This document shows, in pieces, positions 17,301 through 23,935 of a DNA stretch of 64,000 nucleotides. Numbering within the stretch: position 1 is the stretch's first letter; each line of letters begins with the position of its first letter. Origin of the DNA: Saccharibacillus endophyticus (GTDB lineage: Bacteria > Bacillota > Bacilli > Paenibacillales > Paenibacillaceae); contig NZ_JAAZWE010000005.1 in NCBI RefSeq assembly GCF_013185185.1, positions 496,001-560,000 of the forward strand, given 5' to 3'. The translations under genes were made by a program, and so were the position numbers. The notes beneath the pieces were generated by a model that saw nothing but the letters and a program-made list of their open reading frames with translations, did not search any database and was not told the origin of the DNA.

Positions 17301-18419
17301 TTCACGTTCTACATCTCGGTCTGTTATTACAGCTATCATATTCAAGGGTTTTATAGCTAGGTTCGGTAATACGTCTTTTTTAGTAAATACCGCTATTTGA
17401 TCACGGAAAGAAACAAGTTCAGGATTATTATGAGAGAATAAACAACTTAAAAATGCTAAAGCTTCTTCTGTAGAGTCACTATGAATAATTACAGATTGCT
17501 TTGAAGCAAATTTGCTCTGTATAGCTGTATTGTTTTTAAAATTCTCAATCGCCTCTTCAAAAAGGACTTCTGAAAGCTCAGGCTCACTATCAGCAATCCA
17601 CTCTTCCCAACATCGATCTAACGACTTTACACCTTGAGCTGGGATTGACATTTCGTTAGCAAGCCAAGCTTGTGCAGAAACAGATTGCTCTAACCATTGT
17701 TCCAAATCACTGGAATCAAGTACTATCACATCTTTCCAATCATTTAAAATGGCATGCTCATTTCTCCAAGCTATTTTTCCTGGCCACCGCCTTGTAGTTA
17801 CGAAAACAAAAGTAGTCTCAGCTCTTTCCTCAGAGGTTGATTGACCTAAGCTTTTTTTATAGTCCTTATTTGCTTTTGTTCGGGGATCAGCATTGACACC
17901 AAATTCCCATCCTGACTTTCCTTTAGGCACCCATGGAGTACCGTCTTGAGCCTCAATAAATCCATCCCATCCAGGGCGCTCAGCATCATCATTCCCAGGA
18001 AAGTCAACTTTTTGGATTCCTAGTCCTGTAGAGTTAACTAATGTTCTTAAAAACACTGCCAGACGCATACGTGCTGTGTTCGTAGATGAAGCCCATTGTT
18101 CAATATCATTAGCTTTGAGCTGTAAAAATGGTGGAACATATGTTTTAGCTACAGAGGCTACGCCTCTAGTTCGAACGTTCTCCTTGTCATAGCTAGTCTG
18201 CATTTGCATTAGCTCTTTAGCATCTACTCCAAAAGCACGCTCCATTTTAGCAGCCATATCGACAGAAAGAGTGGTATGTCCATTGAGAAGGTTAGAAAGA
18301 GTTGAACGCCCTACAGACAATAATTTAGCTGCTTCCGTTACAGCCATACCCTTTGGAATAACGTTTTCCTTGATATACCGTCCTAACTCCTTTTTCTGCT
18401 CATCGTTCACACTACTCAA
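14331..18419 (-). CDS. giant HTH (HigA/XRE-like) protein with nuclease-like and degenerate NTPase-like regions; candidate defence protein
   Basis: 1362 residues. Residues 10-66 are a HigA-type helix-turn-helix (AVTEAAKLLSVGRSTLSNLLNGHTTL). Residues about 98-255 look like a restriction-endonuclease-type alpha/beta domain: RPGWDG (Asp152), SGWEFG (Glu172), KANKDYKK and the strand TTFVFVTTRRW. A canonical E-x-K triad is not visible, so the nuclease reading is tentative. A following region (about 295-420) has strand-helix periodicity of an NTPase but no Walker A. The remaining 900 residues are helical. Near 1275-1300 a CDNC...CGEDGVWPC cluster could bind zinc. Start TTG 18419 follows AAGGAGGAG. 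A 9-bp inverted repeat covers its own promoter, suggesting self-repression. I do not know the function. Large HTH-plus-effector architecture, AT bias and island location suggest phage defence. Confidence 0.7.
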   Translation of the reverse strand: MSSVNDEQKKELGRYIKENVIPKGMAVTEAAKLLSVGRSTLSNLLNGHTTLSVDMAAKMERAFGVDAKELMQMQTSYDKENVRTRGVASVAKTYVPPFLQLKANDIEQWASSTNTARMRLAVFLRTLVNSTGLGIQKVDFPGNDDAERPGWDGFIEAQDGTPWVPKGKSGWEFGVNADPRTKANKDYKKSLGQSTSEERAETTFVFVTTRRWPGKIAWRNEHAILNDWKDVIVLDSSDLEQWLEQSVSAQAWLANEMSIPAQGVKSLDRCWEEWIADSEPELSEVLFEEAIENFKNNTAIQSKFASKQSVIIHSDSTEEALAFLSCLFSHNNPELVSFRDQIAVFTKKDVLPNLAIKPLNMIAVITDRDVEREYATYRKNLNSIIVYPKNATNAKADLVLEPLSDQAFQKALESMGYNRDEARQLGRESGRSLTVLRRRLSKLEAIRTPQWMEDPTVSDILSTFLFAGTWNANNNADRAILSLLTNDMEYEEIEKEFGKLLILSDSPVWSIGHLRGMVSKIDTLYALNKKITWENIKCFLDIAELILDEDDPALDLPEDQQWAANIYDKTRECSSVLRENVAESVLLLAIHGNDLFEERYGHNIEYEVGKVIKKVLTPLTLRKLKAQSNELPVYAEAAPDTFLNILEKDLLSGSPELLKLMEPVPSGLFARSSRTGLLWALESIAWSPQYLRRVVRILAKLAQTKIEDNLSNKPIASLQSIFRSWMPQTTAPLELRMSALEHLAKDYPDIAWTICIQEINEVSMIGTYNYKPRWRTGANGKGEPVQHEERRAFLLKAFELTLSRNPQNVTTLGDLVACAAHIPSEYSDQIWSLIEKWSSTASDDDKSILREKIRVNAFSRRAKKKEANAIDAGSSARKIHAMLEPKNIVIRHEWLFKKQWVEESYEELEDDLIEDYRERLDKIEIMRKEALTEVLLKKGIEGIYNLASRGECASLIGDLIPDILEAKELLGFAEGILDLGPLENSQIRQSILSGFMHRVVYKNRENIVLELIKSRDLEEATELLLKAPFSKKIWDMLKLMDKRVQEQYWKKVSPTIFRGEDLDDLQYAINRLLAVGRPKAAFAHIQYDFERIPVRTLFKIVEAIILSDKSSSESYQLNQHSIAEVFKLLTQSGEFSTEQMIELEFPFIKILAYEGVGIPNLEKYIESNPEFFVHVLALAYKRADDKEDPEGWHAQDVETEVERAKVAYHLLENLSSIPGHNEKEELDPEKIKSWVQRVRELSEEVSRGDVCDNCLGKLFSKSPCGEDGVWPCEPVREAIEDIITESFSSGVMAGFYNARGVHWRGEGGDQERELSKKYDRWADLLEYHYPRIADIHRKMAKSYEFDAAHEDRSAKIKGRLIH

Positions 18420-18470
18420 TCTAATCTCCTCCTTTATGATTAAAACATTAGTAGATTACTTCTTCATTTT

Positions 18471-18499
18471 AGTGTATTGTGTCCATCAACACAATACAA
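18471..18499 (-). promoter_or_regulatory. promoter and overlapping operator of the giant HTH gene
   Basis: On the minus strand -35 TTGTAT and -10 TACACT are 17 bp apart. A perfect inverted repeat with 9-bp arms GTATTGTGT/ACACAATAC and a 6-bp spacer (18474-18497) covers the promoter. This is the expected place for self-repression by the encoded HTH domain. Confidence 0.65.
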
Positions 18500-19003
18500 A
18501 CATATGTTCCTAAATAAAATAAATTATGCTTCCTCTTAGATACTTTTGTTGATGTGCTTCAATCATCTATAAGCTACAGATCATATGCTTTGAAGAAATT
18601 TGTTTAAGTCCATCTCAACAAGATAAAGGATGGTACGAAAGTCACCAGTATGTATTACATGTGTAGCCAGCTATATAGTTACACTAACAGTCTTCGTAAG
18701 CTAGAAATATCGCCGAGAATCCTTCAGTTTTAAAGGTAATTGTTTCGAGGATGAATGAAGTTGATTGAGCACTGTTCGGTGAGCGGTTTACAGAACTAAA
18801 TGAAGAGCTGCATGTGGGGCTGAGACGGAGGTCGAATCTGGAGGCAAAGGCTTGAGATAATTAATGAGAGTCAATTCCTTAGGAGTGTGTCTGATCTTTG
18901 ATGGAAAGGTTCAAAAAATTACCGAGAAGGTCGCCCTCTGTCTAATGTAAGATGTTGCTGCATTTGATTGTAATGAGGATTACACTGGATGAGAGAAAAA
19001 AGT
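18500..19003. other. gene-free stretch inside the island, possible gene relics
   Basis: No complete gene is visible. Around 18755-18855 a short frame on the plus strand (ALFGERFTELNEELHVGL, then a stop) has ordinary coding character, is broken by a TGA just before it and ends after about 30 codons. It may be a relic of a lost gene. The rest is AT-rich with stops in all frames. Confidence 0.4.
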
Positions 19004-19039
19004 AGAAGGGGCTTCCCTAGTTAATAGGAAGCCCCTTCT
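19004..19039 (-). terminator. terminator of the small peptide gene in the island
   Basis: A 13-bp perfect stem AGAAGGGGCTTCC/GGAAGCCCCTTCT with a 10-base loop. On the minus strand it is followed by ACTTTTTTC. It lies 47 bp after the peptide stop codon. Confidence 0.8.
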
Positions 19040-19086
19040 TAATATAAGGATATAAATAATTTGAAGATGAAAAATTGATTGTATTA

Positions 19087-19185
19087 TTAGGGCAGCCCAT
19101 ACCACATTGTCGCTGCCACACCTGTCATCACTGTCCAAACTGTTTTTATTGCTGAAATACCAAAGCTATAAGATTTTGATTTCAT
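19087..19185 (-). CDS. 32-residue hydrophobic peptide
   Basis: Begins MKSKSYSFGISAIKTVW and ends in a membrane-like segment with TMWYGLP. It has a positively charged start, then about 20 residues suited to crossing a membrane. AGAGGAGG lies 7 bases upstream of the ATG and a strong terminator follows, so it is probably a real gene. A longer in-frame reading from GTG 19317 adds another hydrophobic segment but lacks a spaced ribosome site. It could be a type I toxin, a bacteriocin-like peptide or a holin-like partner; there is no cysteine, so it is not an Agr-type autoinducer. Function unknown. Confidence 0.5.
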   Translation of the reverse strand: MKSKSYSFGISAIKTVWTVMTGVAATMWYGLP

Positions 19186-19430
19186 AGGCATTCCTCCTCT
19201 TAGTTCACAACCATCGGCTACATCAATGATGAAATATTTAACACCGATCAGTGTAGAAAGGACAAGAAGAAGATTAAGCAACGGCAGTAGGGAGTTGAAC
19301 CCTACAGGAAATGCCACTCCCCTAATATTACAATCAATCTTATTATACCCAATTTGTAATTTATTGAATCATAAATTTATTATTTTGTATGTTGATGTTC
19401 CTTTCTTTAAAAGCTTTTCATCCTAAAATT

Positions 19431-19453
19431 TCGCCCTACTTATGATACGGTTC
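19431..19453. repeat. right direct repeat of the island, within the rlmH 3' end
   Basis: Encodes the last residues of RlmH (EPYHK and stop). Its partner is at 14224-14246. The SCC attachment core TATCATAA is contained in it when read on the minus strand. Confidence 0.8.
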
Positions 19454-19915
19454 CCCACGATTAATCTTCACCGCCCGATACACCTGCTCCACCAACACCA
19501 ACCTCATCAACTGATGCGGCAGGGTCATTTTCCCGAAACACAGCTTCTGCTGCGCACGCTTCAGCACGTCGTCGCTAATCCCATGACTCCCGCCGATCAC
19601 GAAGACCACATGGCTGCTCCCGTAAGTCCCAAGCTTATCCAACTCCGACGCCAGATCTTCCGAACTCCACATCTTCCCGTCCAGTGCCAACGCGATCACG
19701 TGGGCGTCCGGCTTAATATGCCCCAAGATCCGCTCGCCTTCCTTATCCTTCACGATCTTCACTTCCGCATCGCTCAAGCTGTCCGGCGCTTTCTCGTCCG
19801 GCACTTCGATGATTTGCAGCTTGATGTAAGGCGTCAGCCGCTTGCTGTACTCCGCGATGCCCTGTACCAGATACTTTTCTTTCAACTTCCCTACTCCGAT
19901 AATTTGTATAAACAT
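19436..19915 (-). CDS. rlmH: 23S rRNA (pseudouridine1915-N3)-methyltransferase RlmH
   Basis: A 159-residue SPOUT-class methyltransferase that methylates pseudouridine 1915 in helix 69 of 23S rRNA. MFIQIIGVGKLKEKYL at the start, the SAM-knot segment VFVIGGSHGISDDV and the C-terminus HQLMRLVLVEQVYRAVKINRGEPYHK are diagnostic. Length is normal and the 3' end is intact despite the island next to it. ATG 19915 has GGGAGGATC upstream. Two 106-bp structured elements lie between its probable promoter and the start codon, giving a leader of about 240 bases. Its place after htrA matches Bacillales. Confidence 0.95.
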   Translation of the reverse strand: MFIQIIGVGKLKEKYLVQGIAEYSKRLTPYIKLQIIEVPDEKAPDSLSDAEVKIVKDKEGERILGHIKPDAHVIALALDGKMWSSEDLASELDKLGTYGSSHVVFVIGGSHGISDDVLKRAQQKLCFGKMTLPHQLMRLVLVEQVYRAVKINRGEPYHK

Positions 19916-19941
19916 AGATCCTCCCGTGTACCGCTCATGAT

Positions 19942-20047
19942 AAGGACTTGTCTCAAACCAATGAACGGTTACGTCCGCAGGATTCGCACTAAAACCATAC
20001 GCGATTCTTACAAACGTAAGCCTACTATGTAAGAGAGACAAGCCCTT
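19942..20047. repeat. family 1 structured element, copy A (106 bp)
   Basis: Outer arms AAGGACTTGTCTC and GAGACAAGCCCTT pair except for one position (G-T if read on the minus strand). An inner pairing GGTTACGT/ACGTAAGCC has a one-base bulge. Same length and layout as copies B, C and D but most diverged in sequence. Directly abuts copy B. It lies in the probable 5' leader of rlmH. Confidence 0.65.
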
Positions 20048-20153
20048 AGTACCTTGTCAACGTTAAAAGTAAGGTTACGCCCGTCTGAAATCCACCTAAA
20101 GCGTGTGGGTTTCAGCCAAACGTAATCCTCTGATTAAGAGTTGAAAGGGTACT
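20048..20153. repeat. family 1 structured element, copy B (106 bp)
   Basis: Differs from copy C (39 kb away) at only 8 of 106 positions by my count. Arms AGTACCTTGTCAAC/GTTGAAAGGGTACT, inner GGTTACG/CGTAATCC, and a terminal hairpin CTGAAATCCAC/GTGGGTTTCAG. Confidence 0.75.
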
Positions 20154-20164
20154 GGATTATTTCC

Positions 20165-20170
20165 ATTATA
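20165..20170 (-). promoter_or_regulatory. probable -10 element for rlmH
   Basis: TATAAT on the minus strand (in GCGTATAATGG), just inside the greA terminator. Transcription would begin near 20158, immediately before element B, placing elements B and A in the rlmH leader. The -35 region is poor. Confidence 0.45.
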
Positions 20171-20199
20171 CGCTAGCCCCCGCCCAGCAGCCCACCAAA

Positions 20200-20242
20200 A
20201 AAAGACGGCCGCCGCTCCCACGCTGGGGCAGTACCGTCTTTT
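20200..20242 (-). terminator. terminator of greA
   Basis: AAAAGACGG/CCGTCTTTT arms around a GC-rich interior. On the minus strand it is followed by a T tract, 21 bp after the greA stop. Confidence 0.7.
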
Positions 20243-20262
20243 CCCTATTACATCGTCACGCT

Positions 20263-20742
20263 TTACAACGCTTTAATCTCCAACAACTCGTAATGAATCA
20301 TACCCATCGGCGCTTCGACGTCGATCTTGTCGCCGACCGCTTTGCCCATCAGGGCTTTACCCAGCGGGCTTTCGTACGAGATCTTTCCGCTCGCCACGTC
20401 CGCTTCCGCTGGTCCAACCACTTGGTACTCCAACGTATCGCCGAACTCGATGTCTTTCAACACCACGTTCGAGCCGACGCCGATCGCGCTGGAATCACTG
20501 TCGCTTGTATCCACAATCCGTGCTTTGGTCAGCATTTTCTCCAAGATCATAATGCGCGTCTCCATGAAACCTTGGTCGTCCTTGGCCGAATGGTACTCGC
20601 TGTTTTCTTTCAAGTCGCCGTAGCTGATCGCAAGCTTGATGCGCGCCGCCAGCTCTTTGCGTTTCACGTATTTGAGGTCGTCGAGCTCCGCTTGGAGCTT
20701 GTCGAATCCTTCTTGGGTCAATACTACTTCTTCCTCTGCCAT
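20263..20742 (-). CDS. greA: transcription elongation factor GreA
   Basis: A 159-residue factor that enters the secondary channel of RNA polymerase and stimulates cleavage of backtracked RNA. The N-terminal coiled coil (LTQEGFDKLQAELDDLKYVKR...ENSEYHSAKDDQGFMETRI, about 10-75) and the C-terminal FKBP-like domain (ESPLGKALMGKAVGDKIDVEAP) are complete. The tip acidic residues (DLKENSEY, with the nearby Asp and Glu) are kept. I use ATG 20742, with GTGAGGTG 9 bases upstream, over the in-frame GTG at 20754 that overlaps that site. The gene is monocistronic with its own terminator. Confidence 0.95.
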   Translation of the reverse strand: MAEEEVVLTQEGFDKLQAELDDLKYVKRKELAARIKLAISYGDLKENSEYHSAKDDQGFMETRIMILEKMLTKARIVDTSDSDSSAIGVGSNVVLKDIEFGDTLEYQVVGPAEADVASGKISYESPLGKALMGKAVGDKIDVEAPMGMIHYELLEIKAL

Positions 20743-20829
20743 GCTTTCGCTCACCTCACTACAAATTCTTATCTATCTAGTGTACTCCTTTTTGCTCCAA
20801 CAATCGACCTATTCGCTTGTTTCGGCAAA

Positions 20830-21897
20830 TTATACGTCCACCGTATGCTCTACCCACCAGAACAGCCCGGCCGCCGCCGCATACATCAACACGATCGTCG
20901 CGATGAAAAACAGATGCCAGCGGCGGTACATGGTCAAAATGGCGATATACTCGCGGATAAACGCATTCGGCAGATAATAAAAGGCCGTTTTCGAGCCGAT
21001 CCCGTCTGCCTGCAACCCTGCTTGACGCGCATAGACGCCGGCCCGGAACAGGTGGAAGTTGTTGGTCGCGAACACGCACGTGTACTGGCCTTCGCCGCTT
21101 TGCTCGTCCATGATTTTTTTGGAAAACTTCATGTTTTGCAGCGTGTTCACCGACTTGTCCTCCATAATGATCCACTCGTCCGGTATCCCCTGCTCCAGCA
21201 AATAATTGCGCATGGCGGCGGCTTCGGAGATCATCTCGTCCGAGCCTTTGCCGCCGGAGACGACGAATTTGGGCGGTACGTAAGGTAGGGCTTCTTGTTT
21301 CTTGTAAAAGGCAATGCCGCGATTCAGCCGTCCGGCGAGCAGCGGCGTGACTTTGTCGCCTTTGAGCCCCGCGCCGAGCACGACGATGTAATCGCGCGGC
21401 ACGCGCGGGCGCACCAGATTATACAGCACGGACGAGACGAGGTAGCAGAGGAAAACGAAGCCCAGATAAGCCGTGATTGTCGAAACGACCGCGATCGGCA
21501 GCGCAAGTTTTCCGTCTGTGGTCCATAGCGGCGACGTGATCATCAGACCCAAAAACACGAAGATCAGCAAACCCAGACCGAGCGTCAGCAGGTTTTTGGG
21601 CTTGAGTCCTTCTTTTCTCCATAAAATGCGCGCGTTGTAGATCAGTCCGGCTCCCGTACCGACCACGAGCAGCGGCAGCAGCACGACCAAGCCGAGAGCT
21701 CCGAACGCGGCAGCATAGCGAACGGTTGAATTGTCGTCGGCGACTTGAATCACGCTGATCATCAGGGAGAACGCCAGCAGCAGCAGCCCGAACGTCAGCA
21801 GCATCCCGACGCGGATCCGGCGCTTGTCGCGCATGTACGAGACAACAAAACCGAGCAAAACAAGGGCGGTCAGCCCATAGCTAAAAAGGAAGATCAT
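20830..21897 (-). CDS. YdcF/DUF218 family protein with N-terminal membrane region
   Basis: 355 residues. Residues 1-160 hold about five hydrophobic segments. Residues 165-320 are the DUF218/YdcF domain with DYIVVLGAGLKGDKVTPLLAGRLNRGI, FVVSGGKGSDE, SEAAAMRNYLLEQGI and VNTLQNMKFSKKIM. A last membrane segment lies at 328-348. The family includes ElyC, linked to envelope polysaccharide precursor handling in E. coli, and many undefined membrane proteins. This architecture is typical of Firmicute members. It stands between greA and a small CxxC protein. A role in cell-envelope metabolism is plausible only. Confidence 0.8.
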   Translation of the reverse strand: MIFLFSYGLTALVLLGFVVSYMRDKRRIRVGMLLTFGLLLLAFSLMISVIQVADDNSTVRYAAAFGALGLVVLLPLLVVGTGAGLIYNARILWRKEGLKPKNLLTLGLGLLIFVFLGLMITSPLWTTDGKLALPIAVVSTITAYLGFVFLCYLVSSVLYNLVRPRVPRDYIVVLGAGLKGDKVTPLLAGRLNRGIAFYKKQEALPYVPPKFVVSGGKGSDEMISEAAAMRNYLLEQGIPDEWIIMEDKSVNTLQNMKFSKKIMDEQSGEGQYTCVFATNNFHLFRAGVYARQAGLQADGIGSKTAFYYLPNAFIREYIAILTMYRRWHLFFIATIVLMYAAAAGLFWWVEHTVDV

Positions 21898-22048
21898 CGT
21901 GGTTTAAAGCTCCCTTTCGTTCCGTCGGCCGAAAAGACCGCTCGCGAGTTCCGGCATTGCCGGAGCGTGCGGGCGGCCCGTCCGTCGGTCATATGATTTG
22001 GATTACGGAAAATGAGGGCTCGGCGCCATTTGGAGCACCGAAGCCGGA

Positions 22049-22219
22049 TTAGACGACGAGCACTTCGGCCGGCTCTTCGCAGTGCGCGCATTTGAGCGGC
22101 GGGTCCCAATCGGAGAACTCGGTTTCTTTGAGGTTCACGAGATCGGGCGCGGCGTCTTCGTATTCGTTCAAAAATTCGTCGAGCGCGGTTTCGATGTGTT
22201 GCTTGCAGACACAGTACAA
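22049..22219 (-). CDS. small CxxH/CxxC motif protein
   Basis: 56 residues with CVCKQH near the start and CAHC near the end, four cysteine/histidine ligand positions at each side of an acidic helix, so a single small zinc-binding protein is likely. This matches the widespread Bacillales family named for its CxxH and CxxC motifs, which has no known function. The start is TTG 22219 with AGGAG 9 bases upstream; the frame is open further upstream but runs into palindrome E1 and lacks a ribosome site. Confidence 0.7.
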   Translation of the reverse strand: MYCVCKQHIETALDEFLNEYEDAAPDLVNLKETEFSDWDPPLKCAHCEEPAEVLVV

Positions 22220-22250
22220 TAAGAACACTCCTGACTTTTTGGGGTAAACC

Positions 22251-22430
22251 GGCCGGGGAGACGCTGCGGGAGAAATTCGTTTCGGTCGCGTGTTGCATTT
22301 AGGAAGCCGAATTGGAATTTTATAAGGAGGCTTCCTAAATGCAAAGGCGAACACTTATAGCATATGCTTCCGAAGTGCCTTTTCTTCGAAAAGCCTGCAC
22401 TACACTGAATTTCTCCCTCCGCTCGCGGCC
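22251..22430. repeat. family 2 palindromic element E1
   Basis: Outer arms GGGAGAAATTC (22268) and GAATTTCTCCC (22407). A perfect 16-bp inner stem TTGCATTTAGGAAGCC/GGCTTCCTAAATGCAA (22293-22308 and 22329-22344). Constant motif GGTCGCGTG before and AAAGGCGAACAC after the inner stem. Lies between htrA and the small CxxC gene. Nothing else is seen in 22220-22591. Confidence 0.75.
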
Positions 22431-22591
22431 TTTACTCTTGAAAAATCTCTCGTTAAGACAAAAGAGAATTATTTCATTACTTCTATTATAGAACTACGTT
22501 TCTATCTAACGATCAAGCTACTTTATGATTTGTTTTATTTTCCGCTTGCCGATCTCTACATGAAAACTCTCTTCTCCCGAGTTTTCGCCGC

Positions 22592-23821
22592 TCACTGTGT
22601 CGCTTCCGGGCGTTCGCCGAGGGTCACGGTAGCCGTTTGTTTTTTGCCGTCGCGGTAGTAGCTGATGGTCATTTTTTCGCCGATCTTTTTGTAGCCGTAC
22701 AAGTATTTGCGGAGCATAAGGGTGGAATCGATCGATTGGTTGTCGAAGCCTACGATCACGTCGTTGAGCTTGATCCCGGCGTCTTTGGCGGGGCCGAGGG
22801 ATTCGAGGACGACGACGCCTTTTTCGACTTCTTTCGGCAGCTTCAGTTCTTCGACCTGTTCCTCGTCCATCGGGGCGTAAGGGTTATTCAGGTCGAGGGA
22901 GTAGACGCCCAGGTAAGGTCGGCTGATTTTGCCGGTGGTCAGCAGCTCTTCGGCGGTGTTCATGACTTGGTTGATCGGGATGGCGAAGCCGATGCCTTCG
23001 ACGCCGGTGCTGGCGATCTTCATGGTGTTGATGCCGATCAGCCGGCCGTCGAGGTCGACCAGGGCTCCGCCGCTGTTGCCTTCGTTAATCGCGGCGTCGG
23101 TCTGGATGACCTGCTGCTCCCAATCGTAGACGCCGTCTTCGTTCAGCGATACGGGCATGACCCGCTTCGGATAGCTCACGATGCCGGAGGTGAGCGTATC
23201 GCCGAGGCCGAGCGGGTTGCCGAGCGCGATTACCGTCTCGCCGAGATCCAACGTATCCGAATCGCCGATTTGCGCGATCGCGGCCACTTTCGCGCTGCTG
23301 ATCTCCAGCACGGCTACGTCGGTAATGACGTCGGAGCCGACCAGTTTCGCCTTTAGGCTTGTTCCGTCGACCAGCACGGCTTGCAGCTCTTCCGCGTCCG
23401 CGACGACGTGGTGATTGGTGATCACGTACGCTTTGCCGCCTTCTTTTTGAAAAATCACGCCCGAACCCAGTGCCGCGCTGTCCGGCGACGTGTCGCCCGC
23501 GGTGCGGTGGCTCACGATGCTAACCACTGCAGGTCGGACGGCGGCCGCGGCCTGCACGATTCGATCGTAAGGATTGGCTCCTGCGGAGATGGCTGTCGTA
23601 TTCATCCGCGGCAAGACAAAACCCGCGAACAAGCCGCTGAGCAGCAGAGCCGTAAGCAGCGAGGCGAGAATCGCGCTAAAAGCAACGGCACGCGTACCGC
23701 CGGAGCGGCGACCGTTAGACTCGTAACCGCCGGAGCGTCTCCGGCCTCGGCGAGGACTGCGTTCGCTGAAACCGCGCCTTTTCCCGCTCCCGCCATAATA
23801 TTCATCGTCAAACAGCCCCAT
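22592..23821 (-). CDS. htrA: HtrA/DegP-like membrane-anchored serine protease
   Basis: About 409 residues: a Gly/Arg-rich cytoplasmic N-terminus, one membrane segment (about 45-65), a trypsin-like protease domain with His (ITNHHVV), Asp (TDVAVLEI) and Ser (NEGNSGGAL), and one C-terminal PDZ domain (about 310-400, GPAKDAGIKLNDVIVGFDNQ). It degrades or refolds misfolded proteins at the outer face of the membrane. ATG 23821 is preferred over the ATG two codons upstream because GAAGGA then sits 9 bases away. It follows walJ as the last gene of the WalRK region, as in B. subtilis (htrC/yyxA). Often controlled by CssRS or WalR in relatives; no such site was checked here. Confidence 0.9.
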   Translation of the reverse strand: MGLFDDEYYGGSGKRRGFSERSPRRGRRRSGGYESNGRRSGGTRAVAFSAILASLLTALLLSGLFAGFVLPRMNTTAISAGANPYDRIVQAAAAVRPAVVSIVSHRTAGDTSPDSAALGSGVIFQKEGGKAYVITNHHVVADAEELQAVLVDGTSLKAKLVGSDVITDVAVLEISSAKVAAIAQIGDSDTLDLGETVIALGNPLGLGDTLTSGIVSYPKRVMPVSLNEDGVYDWEQQVIQTDAAINEGNSGGALVDLDGRLIGINTMKIASTGVEGIGFAIPINQVMNTAEELLTTGKISRPYLGVYSLDLNNPYAPMDEEQVEELKLPKEVEKGVVVLESLGPAKDAGIKLNDVIVGFDNQSIDSTLMLRKYLYGYKKIGEKMTISYYRDGKKQTATVTLGERPEATQ

Positions 23822-23935
23822 GTGCATTCATCCTTCCATCCGTATGCGCCGCATTTTCTTGCCCTTTTCCTGCCTGCTATCCATTAAACCGATTATCGGC
23901 ATAACGACGCCTTTTCCAAAGCCCGCTGCTGATCG

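Larger units (their letters stand above)
14224..19453. mobile_element. SCC-like genomic island inserted at the 3' end of rlmH
   Basis: A 5.2-kb AT-rich block lies directly downstream of rlmH, bounded by 23-bp direct repeats of the rlmH 3' end. Staphylococcal cassette chromosome elements insert at exactly this place and leave such repeats. Base composition drops clearly in AT-richness terms relative to both flanks: the inside genes use many AAA, ATT and TTA codons, unlike their neighbours. Contents are one giant HTH gene, a 32-residue peptide gene with its terminator, and degenerate DNA. No ccr serine recombinase or other integrase is present, so it would be a non-autonomous or decayed element. 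The boundary calls rest on the repeats. Mobility is inferred. Confidence 0.7.

Noticed and set aside
14246..19430. Ccr-type serine recombinase or other integrase in the island.
   Set aside because: No open frame between the repeats other than the giant gene and the short peptide has any recombinase motif.
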